This document shows positions 1 to 6,520 of a DNA stretch of 7,997 nucleotides, one piece after another (positions within the stretch are counted from its first letter, which is position 1; every line of letters starts with the position of its first letter). The notes under the pieces are model-generated. The model saw nothing but the letters and a program-made list of their open reading frames with translations, did not search any database and was not told the origin of the DNA. The stretch is from an uncultured Treponema sp. (GTDB taxonomy: Bacteria > Spirochaetota > Spirochaetia > Treponematales > Treponemataceae). The stretch spans positions 1-7,997 of the forward strand of contig CAJOPO010000495.1 of NCBI GenBank assembly GCA_905236315.1. Reading direction: 5' to 3'. A program made the position numbers and the translations under genes.

Positions 1-1485
1 ATAACCATTTGCGTCAATTTGTGCAAGGGCTACTGCCACTACTTCGTCAAATGCCTTTCCTTTATCCATCTTTAGTTCAAAGATAAAGACACTATCCTTT
101 GTGGCAACCACTACATCGCTTCTCCCTGCCACATTTTGCAATTCAGACACCACTCGGTAGCCTGTCATACGGAACATTAAGTGAGTTACAGACTCGTAGT
201 AGTTTTCGCACATATCTTTCTTAACGATTGTAGGCAGGTCGGCGATTGCAGATTTTATGATTGAAAGAGCTTGGTCGATATTTTTATTGCGCAGGGCAAG
301 GCGAAGATTATTGATTTCCAAACCGATGTCATCGTATGGCACCGTCACAAACTTATTCAACAAAACATCAAGGAATTCGCTCTCTATCTCGTGATTCGGA
401 AAGTCCAGAGTATAAAGCCGCATTTCCTCTTCAAAGTCCTTTATCGTGAGATACCCACTCTGATAGACCACAGGGAGCATATTTTTGCTGTCTGGGTCGT
501 AGTTCTTGAACTGCCTCTCCTCGACGAGCCTTCCGTTCACGAAGTTCGTAAGCTCGAGAGGCTGCTTCTGCAATGCCTTTACAAGAAACGAGGGGGTGCC
601 ACTCTCGAACCAGTACGAGCCGAAATCCCCTTCGCAGAAACATTTTAAAAGGCAGAACGGATTATACACGCCCTCTACATCGTGCGTAAAATGATAGCCA
701 TCATACATCGTGGCGAGTTTTGTCTTTGCCTGCTCATAGGAAACTTTTTTCCGTACCGCAAGCCCTTCAATCTCTGGCTTAAAATACTTTTCCAGTTCGC
801 TCTCGGAAATGCCGCAAATTGAAGAATATGCACTATTCATGCTTATGTCATTCAGTTGGTTCAGCCCGCTAAAAATGTTTACATGGCTTACTTTGGTAAT
901 TCCCGTAATGAACAAAAAGCGAATGTATTTGTCGCTTTGCTTTAATGGACTGTAAAAATTCCGCAGTTCCTGTCGATTCTGCTCCTCATATTCCGTATAA
1001 AGTGCATCAAGAATCGGCTTATCATACTCATCTATTAAAATCACAACCTGCTTGCCTGTCTGTTCATAAAGCCTAAGAATCAATTCACTTAATCGCACCG
1101 CTGGATTGTCAGAAGTTTTAGGCAAATTGTAGCGTTTTTCATACTGGCATAAAATAAAATCAATCATAGAAAGGAGTTTTTCTTTATCTTCATAGGAACC
1201 ACCACCAAAACCGATACTGATGACAGGATATTCCGTCCATTCCTTTTCTTTCTCTGAAATCACAAGTCCTTTGAACAAATCTTTCTTTCCAAGAAAGTAA
1301 TACTCCATAGTAGAAAGCAAAAGGCTCTTCCCAAACCTGCGTGGACGGCTTAAAAAGTATGGCTTACCTTCGTGTGCGAGCTTGTAAACAAAGGCTGTTT
1401 TATCAACGTAAATACAACCACGCCTTCGTAAATCCTCAAAATCCTGAATACCTATAGGCAAAAATCTCTCTTCTAATTCTTCCAT
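1..1485 (-). CDS. AAA-ATPase-like / PD-(D/E)XK nuclease-like protein, 3' end outside window
   Basis: This reading frame is open for 495 codons from ATG at 1485-1483 and runs off the window, so the C-terminus is missing. It matches the architecture of PF09820 (AAA-ATPase-like) followed by PF08011 (PDDEXK_9). The N-terminus has the family opening LPIGIQDFEDLR (residues 9-20). A degenerate P-loop RPRRFGKSLL lies at 47-56 (Lys53), Walker B VILIDEYDKP at 148-157 (Asp152, Glu153), ITGITKVS at 193-200, and YDGYHF at 261-266. Near the end, GRSDVVV (Asp457) and FELK (Glu470, Lys472) form the nuclease-fold signature. Family members are usually a little over 500 residues, so only a few dozen residues are probably missing. 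The start is the first possible one: an in-frame stop lies upstream and no other ATG, GTG or TTG intervenes. The Shine-Dalgarno is poor. The biological role of the family is not established; mobile or defence-related functions have been suggested but I cannot show one. An internal stretch around 481-660 is GC-richer than the rest. Confidence 0.9.
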   Translation of the reverse strand, partial: MEELEERFLPIGIQDFEDLRRRGCIYVDKTAFVYKLAHEGKPYFLSRPRRFGKSLLLSTMEYYFLGKKDLFKGLVISEKEKEWTEYPVISIGFGGGSYEDKEKLLSMIDFILCQYEKRYNLPKTSDNPAVRLSELILRLYEQTGKQVVILIDEYDKPILDALYTEYEEQNRQELRNFYSPLKQSDKYIRFLFITGITKVSHVNIFSGLNQLNDISMNSAYSSICGISESELEKYFKPEIEGLAVRKKVSYEQAKTKLATMYDGYHFTHDVEGVYNPFCLLKCFCEGDFGSYWFESGTPSFLVKALQKQPLELTNFVNGRLVEERQFKNYDPDSKNMLPVVYQSGYLTIKDFEEEMRLYTLDFPNHEIESEFLDVLLNKFVTVPYDDIGLEINNLRLALRNKNIDQALSIIKSAIADLPTIVKKDMCENYYESVTHLMFRMTGYRVVSELQNVAGRSDVVVATKDSVFIFELKMDKGKAFDEVVAVALAQIDANGY

Positions 1486-1516
1486 AAACAGACTCTTATT
1501 ACTTGCAACCGTGTTT

Positions 1517-1529
1517 GTGCATTTTGCAC
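1517..1529. repeat. Short inverted repeat beside the orphan promoter
   Basis: GTGCA and TGCAC form a perfect 5-bp inverted repeat with a 3-base centre, ending three bases before the -35 box of the plus-strand promoter. It is placed where a regulator could bind, but a dyad this short can occur by chance in AT-rich DNA. Confidence 0.25.
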
Positions 1530-1531
1530 CC

Positions 1532-1560
1532 TTGACTTTCTCTTAAGAATATGCTATAAT
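1532..1560 (+). promoter_or_regulatory. Near-consensus sigma-70-type promoter pointing right
   Basis: TTGACT (1532-1537) and TATAAT (1555-1560) are separated by exactly 17 bases, and TG one base before the -10 box adds an extended -10 element. This is the best promoter match in the window. Transcription would begin near 1567 on the plus strand, but no plus-strand gene follows: the next coding sequence is the minus-strand gene ending at 1727. A transcript would be either a small RNA from the 1567-1726 spacer or an antisense RNA running into the 3' end of that gene. The rest of this spacer holds no ORF or obvious terminator. On the minus strand a TATAAT lies at 1688-1683 but has no good -35 partner, so the promoter of the AAA-ATPase gene is unresolved. 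Confidence 0.55.
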
Positions 1561-1726
1561 ACATACATTGTTTCCTGCAAAGCATCTGCATTAATAGCTT
1601 CATAATCCACCTAAATACTTCATCTTACTCTAATTAAATATTCCTTGTATTCTTCCTAAACTTAACACTATATCCTAACTAGATTATACTCCCCTTTGTG
1701 TAGATAACTATGCCAGCGATATTTAC

Positions 1727-2563
1727 TTATGCAATACCCACTGCTATTAAACTCGCTCCCGCAAGTAGCCCCGCACACAAAACTATTATTCCACCAATAA
1801 GAACTCCTACGCGCGCATGATTTTCTAAAACAGTTTTTGTTTTTTCGTCATAATACAAAGTCATTCTATTCCCTTTTTTAAAACTGTTTTTGCTACTAGA
1901 GTTTATAAAACATCTGCGCACATGCCTTTTATTATCTAGCATAAACTGAACAATAGGGTAATAGGTAAACTTTGCCCCCTTAATTATTTTGCTTTCTTTA
2001 GATATTTGCCTTTCGTAAATATCTGTTACCTCAGCTTTTATAGGAACAAGATGTTTCTTTTTTAGATTGACATAATTTATAATTAAAGAAATCCCTGCCC
2101 CAACAAGCAAGAGCGTTAAACACACCATAGCAGCAGTTTCGTCATTGCGGTTTTGCTCCATTGCAAGCAAAATTAAAAGCGCACCACCAAACAAGAGTTC
2201 AAAAGGATTAAAAAGCAACTCCTGCTCTTCCACAAGAAAGGGCTGCTCGTTTTTTGTGCCCTTATAAAGCCGTGCTTGCTGCCCCTTTGCATATTCAGTT
2301 GGGGATTTTATTAAAAGTTTTTCTTTATGACCATCTTCGTTTGTATATTCTGCTGTAATATCATAGTAATTATATATGTTTCTGTCCTTGCTATCTTTGC
2401 GTACTATATGCTCACATTTTATTATTTCTGCATAAGTGCAAGCACCCTTTCTTCTTATGCGCATCCATTTTTTTACCTGCCCCGAACCAACTAAGAAAAT
2501 TAAAATGCCCGGTATATATAAAAATATCTTTGATAAGTCTAATGACTGAAATAAATCATTCAT
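1727..2563 (-). CDS. Membrane protein with two DUF3592-like repeats
   Basis: A 278-residue protein made of two similar halves. Each half has hydrophobic segments flanking a soluble, beta-rich, charged domain. Likely membrane segments are at about 12-27, 119-134, 143-164 and 251-276. The soluble domains are at about 41-113 (AEIIKCEHIV, then YYDITAEYTNEDG, ending in ARLYKGTKNEQPFLVEE) and 174-247 (AEVTDIYERQI, then YYPIVQFMLDNK, ending in MTLYYDEKTKTVLEN). This pattern, a conversion strand, a 'Y-P-V-F' type strand and a final 'YDP'-like strand, resembles DUF3592, but no function is known for it. The ATG at 2563 is preceded by GGGGGC as a ribosome site. It starts 27 bases after the regulator stop with no terminator between, so it is probably the third gene of the HAD-regulator operon. 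A link with ascorbate metabolism is not evident. No terminator is clear after its stop. Confidence 0.75.
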   Translation of the reverse strand: MNDLFQSLDLSKIFLYIPGILIFLVGSGQVKKWMRIRRKGACTYAEIIKCEHIVRKDSKDRNIYNYYDITAEYTNEDGHKEKLLIKSPTEYAKGQQARLYKGTKNEQPFLVEEQELLFNPFELLFGGALLILLAMEQNRNDETAAMVCLTLLLVGAGISLIINYVNLKKKHLVPIKAEVTDIYERQISKESKIIKGAKFTYYPIVQFMLDNKRHVRRCFINSSSKNSFKKGNRMTLYYDEKTKTVLENHARVGVLIGGIIVLCAGLLAGASLIAVGIA

Positions 2564-2590
2564 ACTGCCCCCAATGCTTAAATGTTACAT

Positions 2591-3376
2591 TCACTTTGCA
2601 AATATAACTTTTACACCAACTCGTGATAATTTAGCTACAATATCTTTATCAGCCCTGCTATCTGTAATTAAAGTACATGGGCGGTCATAAATACAACTGC
2701 CATAGGTGTTTTCTCGTTCTTCCCGCTTATGTAATTTTGTATAATCTGCTAAAATATACAAAGAACCAGATGTACGGCTTATCATAGCTTCATGTATTCC
2801 AATTTCTGTAGGAATATCATACTGAAATTCGCCATCATCGTAAACAGCGGCACAACCTAAAAAAGCCTTATCCGCTTTCATTTCCAAAAGATTTTTCATA
2901 ACTAATTCGCCCACCATTATGTGTCCGCGAATTTCGCCACCGCTAAAACACAGTGTTACACCTTTTGGATATTCTTCTCCCACAGCCCAACCATTATTAG
3001 TAAAAACAGAAACGGACTTATCCCCCACATATTTTAGTAAATCCAAAGCCGTCCTGCTACCATTGATAAACAAATGGTCGCCACTTTCTACAAGAGAAGC
3101 AGCAAATTCAGACAAAGAAGTTCTTGCCTGTATTATCTCACTATTTACAGAGTCTAAAGAACGTTCTCTTTCCGAAAAAAACTTTAATGATACAGCCCCC
3201 CCATGTGTGCGGTGTAGAAGTTTTTGTTCTTCTAAATATTGCAAGTCGCGGCGCACTGTCATCAAAGAAATATTGTATTCTTTTGCAAGGTCTTCTACAG
3301 AAACACTATTTTTCTCTCGCACTAGTTCAAGGATATTCTGTTGCCTTGCTTCCACTACTTTTCGATTATTTTTCAT
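2591..3376 (-). CDS. DeoR-family transcriptional regulator, candidate UlaR-type repressor
   Basis: A 261-residue protein, the normal DeoR-family length. The N-terminal winged helix-turn-helix spans about 8-62: SVEDLAKEYNISLMTVRRDL carries the recognition helix (about 37-47), followed by the wing THGGAV at 57-62. The C-terminal sugar-phosphate sensor domain (about 80-255) has LFINGSRTALDLL, the strand SVFTNNGWAV, and the conserved EAMISRTSG...ILADYTKL block near 196-214. Proteins of this type bind DNA near carbohydrate operons and release it when they bind a phosphorylated intermediate. In E. coli the DeoR-family protein UlaR represses the ula genes and responds to L-ascorbate 6-phosphate. Position beside the ula genes makes the same role likely here, but the effector is inferred. 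Its ATG overlaps the HAD stop in the sequence ATGA, and its own Shine-Dalgarno is weak, so translation is probably coupled to the HAD gene. Confidence 0.9.
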   Translation of the reverse strand: MKNNRKVVEARQQNILELVREKNSVSVEDLAKEYNISLMTVRRDLQYLEEQKLLHRTHGGAVSLKFFSERERSLDSVNSEIIQARTSLSEFAASLVESGDHLFINGSRTALDLLKYVGDKSVSVFTNNGWAVGEEYPKGVTLCFSGGEIRGHIMVGELVMKNLLEMKADKAFLGCAAVYDDGEFQYDIPTEIGIHEAMISRTSGSLYILADYTKLHKREERENTYGSCIYDRPCTLITDSRADKDIVAKLSRVGVKVIFAK

Positions 3377-4077
3377 ATCTTATACAAGTTTTCTAGCAAA
3401 GGTAAAAGTTCTGACCAATTCTTTATTATGGGCACATCAAATTCTGCCTTAGGATAAGATTTTTCTCTTTCTACTTGAATCCAGATGGGATTAATTCCCT
3501 GCTCACGAGAACCAAGCACATCATATTTGTAATTATCTCCTGCAAAAATGCAACTACTAGCAGGGCAACGCGCCTTTTCTATACATTTATCAAAAAAGGG
3601 CTTAAAGGGTTTATCAGAACTTGTTTCTTCACTAGAAACAAAGAAATCCACATAGTCTAAAAGGCCTAAATGTTCTAGTTTTAGTAGCTGAACACGAGTT
3701 GTCATATTTGTTCCAATGCCTATCCTAAGGCCACGTTTTTTTAGTTCTGCAAAAGTTTCTACTTCGTTTTCATAAGGCTCTGAAGCCTGTATTAGAGTGT
3801 TCCAATACAATGAGCCGAGTGTAAGTGCATATTTTATTGGTAAGTTTTCGGCTTCTAGTATGTTTTGAAATCTTATAAATCTATTATGGCAAGCCCCTGT
3901 ACGCCCCATATAATCTATAAGAGAATGCATCATTGTATCATGCAAGCTATCAAACTTTTGAGCGTCCCAACCAAATTCTTTTTCTGCAAACTTATGTAAA
4001 GCATCAAAGGCTATCTTGTTACTCTTTGTATAACTGTATAGCGTATCATCTACATCAAAAATAATAGTTTGTATCAT
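3373..4077 (-). CDS. HAD-superfamily hydrolase (subfamily IA phosphatase)
   Basis: A 234-residue protein with all four haloacid dehalogenase motifs. Motif I is DVDDTL at 8-13, with Asp8 as nucleophile and Asp10 as acid/base. Motif II is GTNMT with Thr123, motif III has Lys156 in SSDKPFKPFF, and motif IV is AGDNYKYDVLG, with Asp181 and Asp186 for magnesium binding. The helical cap lies between motif I and about residue 105, typical of subfamily I phosphatases such as YjjG-type nucleotidases or sugar-phosphate phosphatases. Substrate cannot be read from sequence. Location between the ascorbate operon and its likely regulator suggests a sugar phosphate, for example relief of phospho-sugar stress, but this is inference. 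The start follows a U-tract terminator by only about ten bases and has a weak ribosome site (GAGAAA), so expression may depend on readthrough or a cryptic promoter. Confidence 0.88.
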   Translation of the reverse strand: MIQTIIFDVDDTLYSYTKSNKIAFDALHKFAEKEFGWDAQKFDSLHDTMMHSLIDYMGRTGACHNRFIRFQNILEAENLPIKYALTLGSLYWNTLIQASEPYENEVETFAELKKRGLRIGIGTNMTTRVQLLKLEHLGLLDYVDFFVSSEETSSDKPFKPFFDKCIEKARCPASSCIFAGDNYKYDVLGSREQGINPIWIQVEREKSYPKAEFDVPIIKNWSELLPLLENLYKI

Positions 4078-4087
4078 ATTTTCTCAC

Positions 4088-4123
4088 AAAAAAAAGCGGA
4101 CTCAGCCATGCTGAACCCGCTTT
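4088..4123 (-). terminator. Rho-independent terminator after ulaB
   Basis: Read on the minus strand, AAAGCGGGTTCAGC pairs with GCTGAGTCCGCTTT across a 3-base ATG loop. The 14-bp stem includes two G-U wobbles and runs into a T tract of eight. On the plus strand the wobbles become A-C mismatches, so the structure is optimal only for transcripts of the ula operon. It lies about 40 bases after the ulaB stop and 10 bases before the HAD start codon, separating the transporter genes from the regulator genes. Confidence 0.88.
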
Positions 4124-4128
4124 ACATT

Positions 4129-4159
4129 TAGAAACAATTAACAATGCACAATGTTTCTA
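4129..4159. repeat. Inverted repeat between ulaB and its terminator
   Basis: TAGAAACA (4129-4136) and TGTTTCTA (4152-4159) form a perfect 8-bp inverted repeat with a 15-base centre. It begins four bases after the ulaB stop and ends just before the terminator stem. It could be an RNA hairpin protecting the ulaB 3' end, or an operator for a HAD-regulator promoter, though I see no good -10 box here. Its GAAAC/GTTTC core also occurs in the dyad upstream of ulaG (7831-7858), but in the opposite arrangement. Confidence 0.5.
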
Positions 4160-4163
4160 TAGT

Positions 4164-4472
4164 CTAGTCAAGCAAGTCTGCCTCTTTTAAAGCTGCTTCT
4201 ATTTCTTTATCAGACATAACGTTCTTTAAAGGAATAACAACTGTACCGCTCTGGTCTGCCCCTTCAAAGTTCTTTGCAAAAGGCTTTGCGCAAAAAACAA
4301 CGTCATAGTTACGTGCAGCTGATTTTCCTTCAGAAACAGGGCAGTGTCTAACTTCTGCAGGCTTTACGCTATTTCTTGTCATTACCTTCTTTATAGCGTT
4401 TTCCATCATTAAAGAAGAACCTGCACCATTAGCACAGCATGCTAAGATTTTCTTTCCGTCTAATTTTGCCAT
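4164..4472 (-). CDS. ulaB: PTS ascorbate-specific EIIB component
   Basis: A 102-residue cytoplasmic phosphocarrier with the PTS_IIB lactose/cellobiose-like fold. The phosphorylation loop is LACCANGAGSSLMM: Cys13, followed by the N-G-A-G-S-S turn, is the predicted phosphocysteine. The protein passes phosphate from UlaC to ascorbate bound by UlaA. Its length matches E. coli UlaB, about 100 residues. The spare Cys12 next to the active cysteine is a small peculiarity. It starts 10 bases after the ulaA stop, with a G-rich ribosome site (GGGGGGAA) in that gap. It is the last gene before a strong terminator. The order with EIIB last, after EIIA and EIIC, differs from the E. coli ulaABC order. Confidence 0.92.
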   Translation of the reverse strand: MAKLDGKKILACCANGAGSSLMMENAIKKVMTRNSVKPAEVRHCPVSEGKSAARNYDVVFCAKPFAKNFEGADQSGTVVIPLKNVMSDKEIEAALKEADLLD

Positions 4473-4482
4473 AATTTCCCCC

Positions 4483-5976
4483 CTATTTAGCTCGTTTAGC
4501 TTTTAGTTCCTTGTATTTTTCATAGTCTTCTGTAATTAGGAAGTAACCTTCTTTATCCATCATATATTCAATCTGTGGAATTGCAAGAAGCACTATTGCA
4601 ACAATAGCTACACCTACATAGCCTAAGTAGCGCATTATTACGGTAAACATTGGCCATACGGTATCCCAGTCAAACATTCCAAGATAACCACCGTAATTTG
4701 CAAGTCCTACCCAACCAGAAATTAGAGCAGCACCAAAGACTTGAATTAAACCAGAGAAGAATGGAATTACTAAGCACGCTTTTAAGCCACCCTTTTCGTT
4801 AGCAACAAGGCCGATTGTAGCGTTATCAAAGAATACAGGTACGAATCCACAGATAATGATTGTTGGAGACTTTAGAACTATTAATAATACAATAGCGATT
4901 ATCTGACCTGTTAAGCCTGCTAAGAAGCCAAATGTAACAGCATTTGAATCACCAAAGCCGTAGCAAACTGCACAGTCAACACCAGGCACTGATGAAGGCA
5001 AGAGTTTTTCTGCAATACCTTGGAAAGAAGCAGTCAATTCAGTTACGAATGTACGAACACCCAACTGCAAGATTGCAAGATAAACCGCAAATTGCAAAGA
5101 AGTATTAAATACATAGAAAGCAAAGTTTTCTGATTCTTTAGTAGCCTTTGCTGCAACAAAGAATGGCTTACCAATAACGCACATAATAATTCCAAAGAAT
5201 ACGGTCATTAAGATAGCGGTACAAACCATGTTTTCATTAAAGATAGAGAAGAAGCCTGGCAATTCCATTTCGCCAACTTTCTTTACCTTACGCTTACCAC
5301 CCTTATCGCCAAAGAGTTTGTCTGCAAGGAAGTAGCCTAAGCGAATACCAAACATCTGCTGGTGAGCTATAGCAAAGCCTGCGCCATCAGAGAGTTCCTG
5401 CATAGGTTTTACAGTAAGGTTAGAACCAACAGCCCAGTATGCGCCAAGAATAACAGACATTATTACCATTAAAGCTACGTTGTTATTGCGCAAGGCTGGT
5501 AATGCAAACAAGATTAGCCAATATGCTGTTGCAGCCTGCTGAACCTGTACGTGTCCTGTTGTAAACAAGGTGCGACACTTTGTGATTTTGTTAAAGCGTA
5601 CTAAAAGTATGTTTACAATAAAGGCTATCAATAGCAAGGTCATTACTGCAGAAAAGCCTTTTCCAAAAACCTCTTCTACACCAGCGGTAACAGCGTTCTG
5701 CCCATAATATGGGTCAATAACACAAGCTGTTAGATTAAAGCGTTCCTTTAATCCTGCAAGGATAGGGCGGAATGTACCAGTTAATCCACCTGAACCAACG
5801 TTCAAGATAAGCATACCGATAATTGCTTTTAGAGTTCCAGCTAGAACATCATACCATTTTTTGCCCATTAAACAGTAACCCAAGAGGGTTAAAAAACCAA
5901 CCATGTATGGAGCTTTTTGCAATACGTAAGTAGCAAAAAAAGTCCAAATAGCATTTAGCACATTTAATACAACCAT
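4483..5976 (-). CDS. ulaA: PTS ascorbate-specific EIIC permease (UlaA/SgaT family)
   Basis: A 497-residue integral membrane permease of the EIISga family, a little longer than the roughly 465-residue E. coli UlaA. It imports L-ascorbate and holds it for phosphorylation by UlaB. About eleven hydrophobic segments can be seen, including about 23-38, 47-62, 107-126, 150-161, 165-184, 249-268, 285-306, 350-369, 371-384, 398-420 and 447-467. Family-typical stretches are TTGHVQVQQAA (139-149), CYGFGDSNAVTFGFLAG (338-354) and FVPVFFDNATIGL (378-390), which line the substrate-binding core in the known UlaA structure. A basic loop at 224-234 and a charged C-terminal tail (after about 470) are probably cytoplasmic. 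The ATG at 5976 has an AAAAGGATG ribosome site, 29 bases after the ulaC stop. Confidence 0.95.
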   Translation of the reverse strand: MVVLNVLNAIWTFFATYVLQKAPYMVGFLTLLGYCLMGKKWYDVLAGTLKAIIGMLILNVGSGGLTGTFRPILAGLKERFNLTACVIDPYYGQNAVTAGVEEVFGKGFSAVMTLLLIAFIVNILLVRFNKITKCRTLFTTGHVQVQQAATAYWLILFALPALRNNNVALMVIMSVILGAYWAVGSNLTVKPMQELSDGAGFAIAHQQMFGIRLGYFLADKLFGDKGGKRKVKKVGEMELPGFFSIFNENMVCTAILMTVFFGIIMCVIGKPFFVAAKATKESENFAFYVFNTSLQFAVYLAILQLGVRTFVTELTASFQGIAEKLLPSSVPGVDCAVCYGFGDSNAVTFGFLAGLTGQIIAIVLLIVLKSPTIIICGFVPVFFDNATIGLVANEKGGLKACLVIPFFSGLIQVFGAALISGWVGLANYGGYLGMFDWDTVWPMFTVIMRYLGYVGVAIVAIVLLAIPQIEYMMDKEGYFLITEDYEKYKELKAKRAK

Positions 5977-6005
5977 TTTAACATCCTTTTCATCTAATAG
6001 TTAAA

Positions 6006-6503
6006 CTACATTTCCTCGCAAGGAAATTTCTTTTCTGCTTCCAAAATATCTTCTGGAGTTCTTGCAAGAGTTAAAGCATCTAGCAAAGGTTCATTCATAA
6101 AGATAGCAGAAAGCTGTTCTATATTATCTATATGTTCGCTTGGATTTGCAGAAGAAAGCGTAAAGAAGAGATTTGCTTTTTTCTCCTCTCCGTCTTCATC
6201 TTTTCCAAAGTCTATAAGTTTATTAGATACTAAAAAACCTACTCCACTTTTAAATGCACCTTCTGCATTTTCTGTAGTATGAGGCATTGCTACGTTATGT
6301 TCAAAGACAACGTAGGGACCATACTTTTCTATGCAAGAAACAATCTGCTTATAAAAATCTTCAGAAACAGAGCCATCAGCTTGCAAGGGCAAAAGGCTCT
6401 GACGTATAGCGTCTTGCCAAGTAACACCTTCGCCATCTATAAAAGTATAATGCTTCTTTTCTACAATAGTCTGTAAAACGCTTTTCTTTTTTTCGTCTGC
6501 CAT
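6006..6503 (-). CDS. ulaC: PTS ascorbate-specific EIIA component
   Basis: A 165-residue cytoplasmic protein of the fructose/mannitol EIIA (PTS type 2) family. It accepts phosphate from HPr and hands it to UlaB. The motif VAMPHTTENAEGAF contains the predicted phosphohistidine His75. A second conserved histidine, His124, lies in SEHIDNIEQLSAIF, as usual in this family. The N-terminal helices with TWQDAIRQSLLPL fit EIIA. A charged insert KDEDGEEKKA at 101-110 replaces a short loop. It starts 17 bases after the ulaG stop with an AAAGGTG ribosome site. EI and HPr, which must supply the phosphate, are not encoded in the window. Confidence 0.92.
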   Translation of the reverse strand: MADEKKKSVLQTIVEKKHYTFIDGEGVTWQDAIRQSLLPLQADGSVSEDFYKQIVSCIEKYGPYVVFEHNVAMPHTTENAEGAFKSGVGFLVSNKLIDFGKDEDGEEKKANLFFTLSSANPSEHIDNIEQLSAIFMNEPLLDALTLARTPEDILEAEKKFPCEEM

Positions 6504-6520
6504 ACACCTTTAACCTTTGC

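Noticed and set aside
271..694. Plus- and minus-strand open frames of 62-125 codons at the left end
   Set aside because: They sit inside the 495-codon AAA-ATPase frame, whose motifs are continuous through the region. The locally higher GC simply removes chance stops.
1..3376. A new defence system built from the AAA-ATPase/nuclease protein and the DUF3592-like membrane protein
   Set aside because: A 241-base spacer with an opposing promoter separates them. The AAA-ATPase family occurs widely as stand-alone genes, and the membrane protein groups better with the regulator. Nothing in the sequence ties them into one system.
2919..3452. 177-codon plus-strand open frame
   Set aside because: It lies opposite the DeoR regulator and the end of the HAD gene, both of which have clear conserved motifs. 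Its translation is compositionally odd and matches nothing.
4143..4171. TTGACT at the end of ulaB as the -35 box of a HAD-regulator promoter
   Set aside because: It is formed by the last codons of ulaB, and no acceptable -10 box lies 16-18 bases downstream; the nearest weak candidate, TGTTAA, is 22 bases away.
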